Shown in pieces: positions 53,531 to 63,914 of a DNA stretch of 64,000 nucleotides (its first letter is position 1; every line of letters begins with the position of its first letter). Source of the stretch: Saccharothrix carnea (GTDB lineage: Bacteria > Actinomycetota > Actinomycetes > Mycobacteriales > Pseudonocardiaceae); the NCBI RefSeq assembly GCF_003014735.1, contig NZ_PYAX01000006.1, positions 372,001 through 436,000 of the forward strand, written 5' to 3'. The position numbers and the translations under genes were made by a program. The notes beneath the pieces were generated by a model. The model searched no databases, was not told the DNA's origin, and worked only from the letters and a program-made list of their open reading frames with translations.

Positions 53531-55156
53531 CTAGTGGAATGACGTCGAGACGGCGGCCTTCAACCTGGCGTGCAGATCACGCAGTTCGTGCCGTTGCGCC
53601 CGGACCTCCACCACGCGGATTCCGCTCGGCGGGTCGAGCGCCTGCCGCAGCTCGTCCGGCGTGCGCGCCTCGGTGTGCGGCACGTGGTGCGCCGCGCACA
53701 GCGCCTTCAGGTCCACGCCGTGCGGCGTGCCGAAAACGCGTTCGAAGATCTGCTCGTGCTCCTTCGCGCCCTGCTCCAGCAACGCGAAGATGCCTCCGCC
53801 GTCGTCGTTGAGCACGACGACCGTCAGGTCGGGTCGCGGCTCGCCGGGGCCGATGAGCAGGCCGTTCGCGTCGTGCAGGAACGTCAGGTCGCCGATCAGC
53901 GCGTAGGTCGGGCCCTCGGTCAACGCGATGCCGGCGGCCGTGGAGACGCTGCCGTCGATGCCCGCCACGCCCCGGTTGGCGTACGTGCGCACGTCACGGC
54001 GCGGCGCGGCGACCAGGTCGACGTCGCGCACCGGGTTGGACGAGCCCAGGAACAGGGTCGCGCCCGGCGGCAGCGCGGCCACCAGGTCACGGGCCACGTG
54101 CAGGCCGGTCGGCCACGGCTGCTTCGCCAGCAGGTCGTCCACCACGTCGGCGACCGCCTTGTCCGCGTGCTGCCAGGCGGTGAGCCAGTCGTCGTCCACG
54201 TCGTGCTCGCCCAGCACCAGGTCGGTGGACGTGTGCGTGGCGGTGAACTGCGGGTCCGGCCAGTCGAGCTCGTCGGACAGCACGTGGACGACCGGGGTCT
54301 GCGCGATGAGCTTGAGCACACCCCGGGAGAGCGTGGCGCGGCCGACGACCACCAGCGACCGCGGCTTGAGGTGCTCGGGCAGGTCGCCCGCGTTGAGCAG
54401 CAGCGTGCCGTGGCGCAGGCCGTGCCCGGTCGGCTCCGCGATCACCGGCCAGCCGGCGCGTTCGGCCAGGTCGGAGACGTCGTGGTCGGTGTCGCCGACG
54501 ATCACCAGGGTGCGCGGGCCGAGGTGGTCGGCGGCGTGCGTCGAGGTGGTCGTGCGGTAGGCCGTGCGGGTCCACGGCATGTCGAACGGACGGCCGTCGA
54601 GGCTCTCCGGCCAGTCGTCGGGCCGACCGTCCGGCACCAACGGCTCGCGGAACGGCACGTTGACGTGCACCGGGCCCTGCTCGCGCGCGGTGGCGACGGC
54701 GCGGCACACCAGGGAGCGCCACAGGCCGTTCTGGTTGCCCCGGCGTTCGGCGATGGGGAACTGGAGGGTGTCCGTGCCGAAGATGCGCTGCTGGTCCACG
54801 GTCTGGCTGGCGCCAGTGCGGTAGAGCTCGACCGGGCGGTCGGCGGTGACCGCGATCACCGGCACTCCCGAGTGCCTGGCCTCCAGCACCGCCGGGTGCA
54901 GGTTCGCCACGGCGGTGCCGGACGTGCAGGTGACGGCGGTGACCTCGCCGCTGCCCTTGGCCAGGCCGAGGGCGAGGAAACCGGCGGTCCGCTCGTCGAC
55001 GCGGACGTGCAGGGTGAGGCGTCCGGCCGCCGCCGCCTCGGACAGGGCGAACGACAGCGGGGCGTTGCGCGATCCGGGGCTGAGCACGACGTGCCGGACG
55101 TCGTTGCGGATCAGCTCGTCGACGAGCACCCTGGCCTGCGCGGTGGACGGGTTCAC
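53531..55156 (-). CDS. menD: 2-succinyl-5-enolpyruvyl-6-hydroxy-3-cyclohexene-1-carboxylate synthase
   Basis: A 541-residue ThDP enzyme joining isochorismate and 2-oxoglutarate, the first committed step to menaquinone. NPSTAQARVLVDELIRNDVR opens the protein. VVLSPGSRNAPLSFAL near residue 23, RVDERTAGFLALGLAKGSG near 55 (with the ThDP glutamate), CTSGTAVANLHPAVLEA near 80 and LIGDLTFLHDANGLL with VVLNDDGGGIFALL near 435-465 (the GD...N cofactor motif) are all present. The GTG at 55154-55156 is preferred to an ATG 13 codons earlier because family members begin at MNPSTAQ. It is divergent from menB with 96 nt between the starts. Confidence 0.95.
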   Translation of the reverse strand: MNPSTAQARVLVDELIRNDVRHVVLSPGSRNAPLSFALSEAAAAGRLTLHVRVDERTAGFLALGLAKGSGEVTAVTCTSGTAVANLHPAVLEARHSGVPVIAVTADRPVELYRTGASQTVDQQRIFGTDTLQFPIAERRGNQNGLWRSLVCRAVATAREQGPVHVNVPFREPLVPDGRPDDWPESLDGRPFDMPWTRTAYRTTTSTHAADHLGPRTLVIVGDTDHDVSDLAERAGWPVIAEPTGHGLRHGTLLLNAGDLPEHLKPRSLVVVGRATLSRGVLKLIAQTPVVHVLSDELDWPDPQFTATHTSTDLVLGEHDVDDDWLTAWQHADKAVADVVDDLLAKQPWPTGLHVARDLVAALPPGATLFLGSSNPVRDVDLVAAPRRDVRTYANRGVAGIDGSVSTAAGIALTEGPTYALIGDLTFLHDANGLLIGPGEPRPDLTVVVLNDDGGGIFALLEQGAKEHEQIFERVFGTPHGVDLKALCAAHHVPHTEARTPDELRQALDPPSGIRVVEVRAQRHELRDLHARLKAAVSTSFH

Positions 55157-55252
55157 CCCGACATTGTCGCTCAGCCCGCGACCAGGTGATTCCACGCGCT
55201 GAGCCGGACCGGGCCCGCTCTCAGCCGCCGCGCGGGCCTATTGTCCCTAGCC

Positions 55253-56163
<911 letters not shown>

Positions 56164-56164
<1 letters not shown>

Positions 56165-57228
56165 TGATGATCACCCTCGACCAGGTGCGTGCCGCGTTGA
56201 GCGGCCAAGGCGTGATGGCGGCCCAGGACGGCGACCACCCGCCGTTGCGGGGCTGGGAGACCGCGGCCGCGCTCGCGGTCACGACGTCGGGCTCCACGGG
56301 CGAGCCGAAGACCGTGCTGCTCGGCGCGGACGCCCTCACCACGTCCGCCGAGCTGACCCACGCCCGCCTCGGCGGGCCCGGCACGTGGCTGCTCGCCCTG
56401 CCCACCACGCACATCGCGGGCATCCAGGTGCTGGTGCGGTCGGTCGTGGCGGGCACCGAGCCGGGTGTGATGGACCTCGCCCCCGGTTTCCGCGCGTCCG
56501 ACTTCGCCGTGGCGGCCCGCCCGGTGCTGGCCGAGCCGGGGCGGCACTACACCGCGCTCGTGCCGACCCAGCTGGCCCGCCTGGTCGCCACCGAAGGCCC
56601 GGGGCTGGCCGCGGTGCGGCAGTTCGACGCCGTGCTGATCGGCGGCGCGGCCACCCCGCCCGCCGTGCTGGAACGGGCGCGGCGGCTCGGGGTGCGGGTC
56701 GTCACCACGTACGGCATGAGCGAGACGTCCGGTGGGTGCGTCTACGACGGGCTGCCGCTGGACGGCGTGCGCGTGCGGCTGGATGACGGCCGGATCGAGG
56801 TCGGCGGGCCCGTGCTGGCGCTGGGCTACCGGGGCGGCGAGCCGTTCGGCGAGTGGTTCCGCACCGGTGACCTGGGGCGCATCCGGGACGACGGGACGCT
56901 GGAGGTGCTGGGGCGTGCCGACGACGTGATCATCAGCGGTGGCGAGAACATCGCGCCCTCCCGGGTCGAACGCGCGCTCACGGCGCAGCCCGGTGTGCGG
57001 GAGGCGTGCGTGGTGGGGCTGGCCGATCAGGAGTGGGGTCAAGTGGTGGCCGCGGCCGTGGTGCCCGAAGATCCTGGTGACCCGCCCGACGCGGACGAGC
57101 TGTGCGCGGCGGTCGGCGAGGTGGTGGGGCGGTTCGCCATGCCGAAGCGGGTCGTGTTCGTGACGGAACTGCCCTTGCGCGGACCGGGCAAGGTGGATCG
57201 GAAGGCGGTCGCTAGCTCGTTTGGGTGA
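56164..57228 (+). CDS. menE: o-Succinylbenzoate-CoA ligase
   Basis: A 354-residue adenylate-forming enzyme, the short actinobacterial MenE type. TTSGSTGEPKTVLL near residue 40 is the phosphate loop, TYGMSETSGGCVYDGLPL near 180, FRTGDLGRIRDDGTLEVLGR near 236, DVIISGGENIAPSRVE near 258, and LPLRGPGKVDRKAV near 340 carries the catalytic lysine. It supplies the CoA ester for MenB. The two start ATGs at 56164 and 56167 follow the menB stop in TGATGATG, so translation is coupled. MenC, which makes its substrate, is not nearby. Confidence 0.93.
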
Positions 57229-57359
57229 GTTTCTGTCTTATTAGCGACCTTGTTGGTTGACAGCTAACCACGCCAGGCGATTGGCTCGGCAGCGCCGAGA
57301 CGCGAGCGGCCCTGCTGCGGTCACCTCCGCACCGCCGCGTCCGGACGAGGAGTGCTGCG

Positions 57360-58556
57360 ATGACCAGGCGCTACCTGATACCGCTCGCCGTCGCCACCGT
57401 CCTGACCGCCGGTCTGGTGGCACCCGCCGCCGCCCAGGGTGACCGCGAGTGGACGGCCGACCTCACCACCGTGGACGCCGACGACAACGGCGTCACCTCC
57501 CACCACGGCACCATCCGGCTCGACCGCGCCGCACCGACGCCCGCCAGCGCGCGGGCCGCCGTCCGCACCGGGTTCCTGCAGCTCGACCCGCGCACGTTCG
57601 ACGCGCCGGTCAACGCCGTCGCCGCGACCGTGAAGAGCGCCGTCCCGGCAGGCGCCGAAGTCGCCGTCGACGTGCGCGGCGCGTTGGGCGACGAGCAGTG
57701 GACCGAGTGGGTCGAGGCGCGGCCCGACGCGCCCGCCGTGCTGCCGACCTCGGTCACCACCGTGCAGGTCCGGTTGGCGCTGACGGCGGAGAAGGCCTCG
57801 CCCGAGGTGAGCGGGCTCGACCTCCGGGCGTTCACCGCGCCCGCGTCGTCGGACGTCGGCGCGCAGGCCGCGGGCCTGTCCTACCGGATCTTCGCGACCC
57901 GCGAGGGCCTGGTCGGCGGCACCACCGCGAACGGGCACGTGATCGTCGCCCGCGACCACTTCGTCGCCCTGCCGTCGCGGCGCGGCCTGTCCGCCAAGGG
58001 CACCGGCACGTACAGCGTGCGGGTGTGCGCGTCCAACGGCCGGTGCGAGTGGGCGCCGGTGTGGGACGTCGGCCCGTGGAACACCAAGGACGACTACTGG
58101 AACCCGTCGTCCACCCGGGAGATGTGGAAGGACCTGCCGCAGGGCAAGCCCGAGGCGCAGGCCGCCTACCAGGACGGCTACAACGGCGGCAAGGACCAGT
58201 TCGGCCGCACGGTGGCCAACCCGGCGGGCATCGACCTGGCCGACGGGACGTTCTGGGACGGCCTGAAGCTGACCGACAACGCCTGGGTCACCGTGACCTA
58301 CCAGTGGACCGGTTCGGGCCCGGCCGGGTTCGTCCGGACCGCGGGCGACCCGCTGAACGTGCGCAGCGGCGCGACGTCGACCGCCTCCCAGGTCGGCCTG
58401 GCCGCGAACTACGCGCAGGTGCGGGTCGAGTGCCAGGTCACCGGCCAGTCGGTGACGGGCTCGCAGGGCACGTCGAACATCTGGTACCGGATCGCGGCGG
58501 GCAAGTACGTCGCGCGGGCGTACGTGTCCGGCGTGTCGGGCGCCACCACCTGCTGA
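57360..58556 (+). CDS. Secreted protein with C-terminal bacterial SH3-like domain
   Basis: A 398-residue exported protein. The signal peptide MTRRYLIPLAVATVLTAGLV ... APAAAQ ends near residue 26. A beta-rich central region (about 30-160) is followed by a region with CASNGRCEWAPVWDVGPWN near 225 and QAAYQDGYNGGKDQFGRTV near 268. An SH3b-like domain with GDPLNVRSGATSTASQVGLA near 330 and IWYRIAAGKYVARAYVSG ends the protein. SH3b domains bind cell-wall peptides, so a wall-associated role is plausible; no catalytic motif is recognised. The ATG at 57360 follows GAGGAG at 8 nt. A TTGACA (57257-57262) upstream could be its -35. Confidence 0.8.
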   Translation: MTRRYLIPLAVATVLTAGLVAPAAAQGDREWTADLTTVDADDNGVTSHHGTIRLDRAAPTPASARAAVRTGFLQLDPRTFDAPVNAVAATVKSAVPAGAEVAVDVRGALGDEQWTEWVEARPDAPAVLPTSVTTVQVRLALTAEKASPEVSGLDLRAFTAPASSDVGAQAAGLSYRIFATREGLVGGTTANGHVIVARDHFVALPSRRGLSAKGTGTYSVRVCASNGRCEWAPVWDVGPWNTKDDYWNPSSTREMWKDLPQGKPEAQAAYQDGYNGGKDQFGRTVANPAGIDLADGTFWDGLKLTDNAWVTVTYQWTGSGPAGFVRTAGDPLNVRSGATSTASQVGLAANYAQVRVECQVTGQSVTGSQGTSNIWYRIAAGKYVARAYVSGVSGATTC

Positions 58557-58589
58557 TCACGCGGCCACCCGGGAGCGGGTCCCCGTGCC

Positions 58590-58614
58590 CCATGTCGGAG
58601 GATGTCCGACATGG
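58590..58614 (+). promoter_or_regulatory. Hairpin covering the menA ribosome site and start codon
   Basis: A perfect 10-bp stem pairs CCATGTCGGA (58590-58599) with TCCGACATGG (58605-58614); the loop is GGATG. The Shine-Dalgarno GGAGGA (58597-58602) is split between the left arm and the loop, and the menA ATG (58611-58613) lies in the right arm. If transcribed it would hide both from the ribosome. Confidence 0.6.
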
Positions 58615-59483
58615 CCACAGTCGCCCAGTGGGTATCGGGGACCCGCCCCCGCACGCTGCCGAACTCGATCGCGCCGGTGCTGGTCGGCGCGGGCGCCGCG
58701 CACCACATCGACGGCTTCACCCTCGTCTGGGCCGTCCTGGCGCTCGTGGTGTCGGTGGCGCTGCAGGTCGGCGTGAACTACGCCAACGACTACTCGGACG
58801 GCATCCGGGGAACGGACGCGAACCGCGTCGGCCCGTTCCGGCTGGTCGGCTCGGGTGCGGCCGACCCGGGGTCGGTGCGCGCGGCGGCGTTCGCGGCGCT
58901 GGGCGTGGCCGCGGTGGCGGGCCTGGTGCTGGTGGTGCTGTCCGGCCGGTACTGGATGGTGGCGTTCGGCGCGGTGTGCATCGCGGCGGCGTGGTTCTAC
59001 ACCGGTGGCCGCAAGCCGTACGGGTACGCGGGGCTGGGCGAGCTGGCCGTGTTCGTGTTCTTCGGGCCGGCGGCGGTGCTCGGCACGCTGTACGTGCTGA
59101 CCGGTGAGGTCACCGGGATCGGCATCGGCGGCGCCGTCGCGATGGGCACGTTCTCGACCGGTGTGATGATCGCGAACAGCCTGCGCGACATCCCGACCGA
59201 CCTCCAGGCGGGCAAGCGGACCCTGGCGTCGACCCTCGGCGACCGCGACTCGCGGCGGCTGTACCTGGCCCTGGTCACGATCCCGTTCCTGATCACGCTG
59301 GTGATCGGCCTGCGCGTGCCGCTGGCGCTCATCGGTTTCCTGGCGCTGCCGCTGGTGATCCTCGGCGCGCGGCGCGTGGTGAACGGCAGCAAGGGCCGCG
59401 ACCTGATCCCCGTGCTGCGCGACACGGGCCTGGCGATGCTGGTGTGGGGCATCGCCGTGCCCGTCGCGCTGGTACTGGGCTGA
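58611..59483 (+). CDS. menA: 1,4-dihydroxy-2-naphthoate polyprenyltransferase
   Basis: A 290-residue integral membrane prenyltransferase of the UbiA family with about nine helices. It attaches the polyprenyl tail to dihydroxynaphthoate. The first Asp-rich motif NYANDYSDGIRGTD is near residue 58 and the second, RDIPTDLQAGKRTLAS, near 190. It begins MATVAQWVSGTRPRTLPNSI, typical of MenA. The ATG at 58611 is chosen because GGAGGA precedes it by about 8 nt; an ATG 9 nt earlier touches that site. It lies 54 nt after the SH3-like gene. Confidence 0.94.
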   Translation: MATVAQWVSGTRPRTLPNSIAPVLVGAGAAHHIDGFTLVWAVLALVVSVALQVGVNYANDYSDGIRGTDANRVGPFRLVGSGAADPGSVRAAAFAALGVAAVAGLVLVVLSGRYWMVAFGAVCIAAAWFYTGGRKPYGYAGLGELAVFVFFGPAAVLGTLYVLTGEVTGIGIGGAVAMGTFSTGVMIANSLRDIPTDLQAGKRTLASTLGDRDSRRLYLALVTIPFLITLVIGLRVPLALIGFLALPLVILGARRVVNGSKGRDLIPVLRDTGLAMLVWGIAVPVALVLG

Positions 59484-59557
59484 GGCCCTTCGGCCGTTCG
59501 TGGCCGATGTGGGACAACCGGGATCCCGACGCCTGCCCGAAGCGGTAGAACGGTCGG

Positions 59558-60217
59558 GTGGGCGGGCTGGGGCGGTTCGGATCGCTGTGCGCGGGCGTGG
59601 TCGTGCTGGCGGTGTGCTGGCTGGCGGCGCTCGTGACGCTCGCCGGGTGGATGCTCCTCGATGCGGGTGGAGCCCTGCTGGCGTTCCTCGGCATCCCCGT
59701 CGTGCTGGTGCTGCTGGTGATCGGGGCCGTGGTGGGGACGGCATCCGAGGAAGGCCTGGGGCGAACCTCCGGGGAAGGCCCGATCACCAAGGCGCTCATG
59801 GCGTTCTTCTTCATCGGGTGCGGCGCGCTCGTCGTCGCGAGCGGCGTCCTGAACTTCTCCGGCGCCAACATCTACCACGCGCACTTCGGTGAGCGGACCG
59901 AGGCCGTCTTCTCGTCCGTCGTGGAGTTCAACGGCGAGTCCGGCGGCGTGGTGAAGCGGTGGTACTACGTCGACGACCGCGCCACCGGTGACAACCTCGG
60001 GCCGCTGGCGAGCCCTCCACCGGACGGGACGGAGAAGGGCGACCCGATCACGGTCCTCGTGGACCCCGCCGGCTGGATCCGCCCCGTCCCGGCCGACAGC
60101 GCGGGCTGGACCACCGTGCCGACGGTGATCCTGCTCGGCTGCGCGGGTGTGGTCGCCCTCGGCGCCCTCGGCGTGCTCGCGACGGGGCTCGTGGTGCTCA
60201 CCAGGCGTCCTCGGTGA
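59558..60217 (+). CDS. Multi-helix membrane protein of unknown function
   Basis: A 219-residue protein with hydrophobic segments near residues 10-35, 38-60, 78-98 and 190-215, enclosing an extracytoplasmic stretch (about 105-185) with FSSVVEFNGESGGVVKRWYY and GDPITVLVDPAGWIRPVPAD. The arrangement recalls DUF3592-like proteins, but the match is weak. The GTG at 59558 has TAGAAC 6 nt upstream and no ribosome site. Its last 20 nt overlap the 3' end of the convergent gene at 60198-60596. Confidence 0.68.
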   Translation: MGGLGRFGSLCAGVVVLAVCWLAALVTLAGWMLLDAGGALLAFLGIPVVLVLLVIGAVVGTASEEGLGRTSGEGPITKALMAFFFIGCGALVVASGVLNFSGANIYHAHFGERTEAVFSSVVEFNGESGGVVKRWYYVDDRATGDNLGPLASPPPDGTEKGDPITVLVDPAGWIRPVPADSAGWTTVPTVILLGCAGVVALGALGVLATGLVVLTRRPR

Positions 60218-60596
60218 ACGAGATCGGCTCGTCGTCGTCACGTGGCCGGGGCTTTGGTGGGTCCACGCGTGGCTCCTCGCCGCGGCACAGGGCGGAGAGG
60301 GCTTCGCGGTCCGCTTCCAGTGCCGCCCGCACGCCGCGGTCGGCGGCGGCTTCGCCCATGAGGACTTGGCGCCAGCTCAGGTAGCCGCCCGCGATCCGGC
60401 GCTGCAACGCCTGCAGTTCCGGCGAGGCCGCGTTCGACTTCGCGTACTGCATCACCCGCCGCACGTCGTCGGCGGACGGCTCGCGCTGCGGGTAGCGCAG
60501 CTTGGCCGCCTCGCGCATCGCCTTGTCGGCGTCGGCTACCGACCTGGCCAGCACGTCCTCCGCCGTGAGCACCTCCGCCGTCCGCCACGCGCTCAC
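60198..60596 (-). CDS. Small helical hypothetical protein (132 aa)
   Basis: A 132-residue, mostly helical and charged protein beginning VSAWRTAEVLTAEDVLARSV, with RYPQREPSADDVRRVMQYAK near residue 35 and GGYLSWRQVLMGEAAADRGV near 70; the tail is Pro- and Asp-rich. No family is recognised. The GTG at 60594-60596 has GGAAGGGG upstream. It overlaps the convergent plus-strand gene by 20 nt. A small cytoplasmic protein is the best description. Confidence 0.65.
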   Translation of the reverse strand: MSAWRTAEVLTAEDVLARSVADADKAMREAAKLRYPQREPSADDVRRVMQYAKSNAASPELQALQRRIAGGYLSWRQVLMGEAAADRGVRAALEADREALSALCRGEEPRVDPPKPRPRDDDEPISFTEDAW

Positions 60597-60670
60597 CGCA
60601 CACCCCTTCCCACGCGCCGATCCCCGCTGCGACGCACCGCACGCGCCGCGCGTTCCCATGAAATCAGGAT

Positions 60671-61765
60671 TCACCGACCCCACATACCGGTCGACCGGAA
60701 CCTCTCCAGCGTGGCCCGGTGCGGCGCCAGGTCCATGCCCTGCGCGGCCACCCAGTCGTCGTCGTAGTACGTGTGCCCGTAGCGCTCGCCGCCGTCGCAC
60801 AGCAACGTCACCACGCTCCCGCGCAGCCGCGACGCCCGCATCTCCGCGATCAGCTGGAACGCGCCCCACAGGTTCGTGCCGGTCGACCCGCCGACCCGCC
60901 GGCCCAGCACGTCCTCGACGTGCCGGATCGTGGCCACCGACGCCGCGTCCGGCACCTTGTACATCCGGTCGATCACGTCGGGGATGAACGACGGCTCCAC
61001 CCGCGGCCGGCCGATGCCCTCGATGCGCGAGCCCCGCGTGCCGGTCAGCGACGGGTCCCGGTCGCGCCACGCGTCGAAGAACACCGAGTGCTCCGGGTCG
61101 ACCACGGCCAGCCGGGTGTGCAGCTTGCGGTAGTGGATGTAGCGGCCGATGGTGGCGCTCGTGCCGCCGGTGCCCGCGCCGACCACGACCCACTCCGGCT
61201 CGGGCGCCGCCTCCAGCGCCATCTGCTGGAACACCGACTCGGCGATGTTGTTGTTGCCGCGCCAGTCCGTGGCCCGCTCGGCGTGCGTGAACTGGTCCAT
61301 GAAGTGCCCGCCCAGCTCCGCCGCCAGCCGCCGCGACTCGTCGTAGATCGCGCCCGGCTCGTCCACGAAGTGGCACCGTCCGCCCTGGCGCTCGATCAGC
61401 GCCACCTTCTCCTGGCTGGTCGACCGGGGCATCACCGCGATGAACGGCAACCCGAGCAGCCGCGCGAAGTACGCCTCCGACACGGCGGTCGAGCCGGACG
61501 ACGCCTCGATCACCGGCGTGCCGCCGACGACCCAGCCGTTGCAGATGGCGTACAGGAACAGCGATCGCGCGAGCCGGTGCTTGAGCGAGCCGGTGGGGTG
61601 GGTCGACTCGTCCTTCAGGTACAGGTCGATGCCCCACTCCGGTGGGAGCGGGAAGTGCAGCAGGTGCGTGTCGGCGCTGCGGTTGGCGTCCGCTTCGATG
61701 ATGCGGACGGCCTCGCACACCCATTCCCGGGTCCGGGAACTACATCGGTCTACCGAAGAGGTCAC
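60671..61765 (-). CDS. PLP-dependent cysteine synthase family protein
   Basis: A 364-residue fold-type II PLP enzyme. The PLP lysine is in [20 protein letters not shown] near residue 60. [19 protein letters not shown] near 87 is the substrate-carboxylate loop, [18 protein letters not shown] near 203 the phosphate loop, and [18 protein letters not shown] near 325 the C-terminal serine-equivalent region. Its relatives include cysteine synthases, cystathionine beta-synthases and L-cysteine desulfhydrases; the reaction is not fixed by sequence. The GTG at 61763-61765 has TATCGT 6 nt upstream, a leaderless layout. It is divergent from an ADP-ribosylglycohydrolase, sharing one promoter core. Confidence 0.85.
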   Translation of the reverse strand: MTSSVDRCSSRTREWVCEAVRIIEADANRSADTHLLHFPLPPEWGIDLYLKDESTHPTGSLKHRLARSLFLYAICNGWVVGGTPVIEASSGSTAVSEAYFARLLGLPFIAVMPRSTSQEKVALIERQGGRCHFVDEPGAIYDESRRLAAELGGHFMDQFTHAERATDWRGNNNIAESVFQQMALEAAPEPEWVVVGAGTGGTSATIGRYIHYRKLHTRLAVVDPEHSVFFDAWRDRDPSLTGTRGSRIEGIGRPRVEPSFIPDVIDRMYKVPDAASVATIRHVEDVLGRRVGGSTGTNLWGAFQLIAEMRASRLRGSVVTLLCDGGERYGHTYYDDDWVAAQGMDLAPHRATLERFRSTGMWGR

Positions 61766-61771
61766 GCCGGC

Positions 61772-61781
61772 ACGATAACTT
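61772..61781. promoter_or_regulatory. Overlapping divergent -10 elements
   Basis: The plus-strand hexamer TAACTT (61776-61781) lies 7 nt before the GTG at 61789. The minus-strand hexamer TATCGT (complement of 61772-61777) lies 6 nt before the GTG at 61765. The two share the central TA base pairs 61776-61777, so RNA polymerase can open the same site for either direction but not both. Confidence 0.6.
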
Positions 61782-61788
61782 CTGCGAC

Positions 61789-62781
61789 GTGAACTCACTT
61801 CTGAGCGGCTCGTTCCGCGGCAGCCTCCTCGCCGGCGCCGTCGGCGACGCGCTCGGCGGTTCGATCGAGTTCGACCGGATCGACCGCATCCGGGGCCGGT
61901 TCGGGCCTGCGGGCCTCACCGACTACGCGCCCGCCTACGGCAGGCTCGGCGCGATCACCGACGACACCCAGATGACCCTGTTCACCTTGGAGGGCCTGCT
62001 GTTGGCCCGCAAGCGCGGCAGCGACCCGGTGCACGAGGTGCGCGTGGCGTACGCGCGGTGGCTGCGCACGCAGGGCGGACCGGAGGTCACGCCGGACGGG
62101 TGGCTGCTGGACGTGCCCGAGCTGCACGACCGGCGCGCGCCCGGCAACACGTGCCTGACCGCGTTGCGCTCGGGCGTGCTCGGCACGGTGGACACCCCGA
62201 TCAACGACTCCAAGGGCTGCGGCGCGGTGATGCGGGCGGCACCGGTGGCGTTGTGGTCCGACGACGTGCGCGAGGTGTTCGACCTGGCCGCCGCGACCGG
62301 CGCGCTGACCCACGGCCACCCCAGCGGCTACCTGTCGGCGGGCGTGCTGGCCGTGCTGGTGCAGCAGGTGCTGGCGGGCGTGGCGCTGCCCGCCGCGATC
62401 GAGCAGGCCCGCGCCGAGCTGATCCGGTGGGACGGGCACGAGGAGCAGCTGGCCCTGCTCGACCTCGCCGTGGAGCTGGGCGTGGGCGGCGTGCGGCCGA
62501 CGCCCGAGGTGATCGAGACGACGTTGGGCGGCGGGTGGGTCGGCGAGGAGGCGTTGGCGATCGCGGTGCTGACCGCGCTGGCCGCGCGCGACCTCGCGGA
62601 CGGGCTGCTGCTCGCGGTCAACCACTCCGGGGACAGCGACTCGACCGGTGCGCTGTGCGGCAACCTGCTGGGCGCGCGGGACGGTGTCGAGGCCATCCCG
62701 GCGCACTGGCTGGAGACGCTGGAGCTGCGGGACGTGGTGGAGCGCCTCGCCGACGACGCGGTGAGCGCGTTCGAGCGGTGA
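61789..62781 (+). CDS. ADP-ribosylglycohydrolase family protein
   Basis: A 330-residue enzyme of the DraG/ARH family, which removes ADP-ribose from proteins or nucleic acids using a binuclear magnesium centre. [20 protein letters not shown] near residue 11, [19 protein letters not shown] near 55 (metal ligands) and [19 protein letters not shown] near 285 (second metal set) are complete, so it is probably active. The GTG at 61789 is leaderless by layout. It is divergent from the cysteine-synthase-like gene. No ADP-ribosyltransferase partner is visible in the window. Confidence 0.9.
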   Translation: MNSLLSGSFRGSLLAGAVGDALGGSIEFDRIDRIRGRFGPAGLTDYAPAYGRLGAITDDTQMTLFTLEGLLLARKRGSDPVHEVRVAYARWLRTQGGPEVTPDGWLLDVPELHDRRAPGNTCLTALRSGVLGTVDTPINDSKGCGAVMRAAPVALWSDDVREVFDLAAATGALTHGHPSGYLSAGVLAVLVQQVLAGVALPAAIEQARAELIRWDGHEEQLALLDLAVELGVGGVRPTPEVIETTLGGGWVGEEALAIAVLTALAARDLADGLLLAVNHSGDSDSTGALCGNLLGARDGVEAIPAHWLETLELRDVVERLADDAVSAFER

Positions 62782-62803
62782 CCGGACGGGCCGCCGCCCG
62801 CGA

Positions 62804-63805
62804 TCAGCGGGAACGCCTCACGAACTGGGGAAGGCGCTGCAAGGCGTACGGATAGGGCAACGGCCGGCTGCTGACCTCGGTCAGCCGCTCCACGTGGGCG
62901 TCGTCGAGTGACCAGCCGGCGGCACCGAGGTTGTCCTGGAGCTGGTCCGGCGTCCGGACCCCGATGATCGGACCGGTCACCCCGGGTTGCTGGAGCAGCC
63001 AGCGCAGGGCGACCTGGGACGGCGTCCTCCCGACCTCGGCGGCGACGGCCGAGACCGCCTCCACGACCTGCCAGGTGCCCTCGCTCGCGTCGTCGTGCAC
63101 CGACTGCCGCCGGTCACCCAGCCTGGTGCCTGCCGGTGCCTCGGTCATCTCCCGGGTGTACTTGCCGGTCAGCCACCCGCCGCCGAGCGGGCTCCACGGG
63201 ATCAGGCCGAGGCCCTCGTTGCGGCAGATCGGCAGCAGTTCGAGTTCCGCGTCGCGTTCGAGCAGGTTGTAGAGCGGTTGCAGGCTGACGAACGGCTCCC
63301 ACCCGTGCTGTCGGGCCAGGTCGATCGACTTCTGCAACTGCCACCCGGTGTAGTTGCTGGCACCGACGAAGCGCACCTTGCCGCTGGTGACCAGTCGGTC
63401 GAGGGTGGACAGCGTCTCCTCGATCGGGGTGGCGTCGTCGAAGACGTGGATCTGGTACAGGTCGATGTAGTCGGTGCCGAGCCGGCGGAGACTCGCCTCG
63501 ACGGCCCGCACCAGGTGCTTGCGGCCGGCGCCGTTCACCGGTGCGCCGGCGGCCATCTCCCCGTACGCCTTGGTGGCGATCACCAGGTCGTCGCGGTCGT
63601 GCGAGCGCAGCCAGCTGCCGATGATCCGCTCCGAACCGCCGAACTGGTAGGTGTCGGCGGTGTCGATGAAGGTGCCCCCGGCGGCGGTGAACTCGCCGAG
63701 GATCCGGTGGGCGGTCGGCTCGTCGGTCTGGCTGCCGAACGTCATGGTGCCGAGCGCGAGTTCGCTGACCTCGAGGCCCGTGCTCCCGAGGAATCGTCGT
63801 TGCAT
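62804..63805 (-). CDS. Aldo/keto reductase
   Basis: A 333-residue NADPH-dependent oxidoreductase with TIM-barrel fold. The catalytic Asp and Tyr are in [12 protein letters not shown] near residue 48, Lys in [12 protein letters not shown] near 75 and His in LYQIHVFDD near 120. [19 protein letters not shown] near 290 is the coenzyme region. Substrates are probably small aldehydes or sugars. The ATG at 63803-63805 ([19 protein letters not shown]) is preferred to a form 14 residues longer because TACTGT lies 7 nt upstream and the barrel begins there. It is divergent from a PadR gene. Confidence 0.9.
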   Translation of the reverse strand: MQRRFLGSTGLEVSELALGTMTFGSQTDEPTAHRILGEFTAAGGTFIDTADTYQFGGSERIIGSWLRSHDRDDLVIATKAYGEMAAGAPVNGAGRKHLVRAVEASLRRLGTDYIDLYQIHVFDDATPIEETLSTLDRLVTSGKVRFVGASNYTGWQLQKSIDLARQHGWEPFVSLQPLYNLLERDAELELLPICRNEGLGLIPWSPLGGGWLTGKYTREMTEAPAGTRLGDRRQSVHDDASEGTWQVVEAVSAVAAEVGRTPSQVALRWLLQQPGVTGPIIGVRTPDQLQDNLGAAGWSLDDAHVERLTEVSSRPLPYPYALQRLPQFVRRSR

Positions 63806-63914
63806 GGGTCGAACAGTAGGCACGGTCGCGGCCGGGGACCGGGCCAATTCGCCGCGGAGATCCCGCGCCGATCCGCCGCTGGGCGAGCCGGGACAGGAGC
63901 CTGGACACGCCTTA

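Noticed and set aside
53531-55195. Longer MenD starting at an ATG 13 codons upstream
   Set aside because: The extra residues are not part of the family and bring the start closer to the divergent menB promoter; known MenD proteins begin at the NPSTAQ position.
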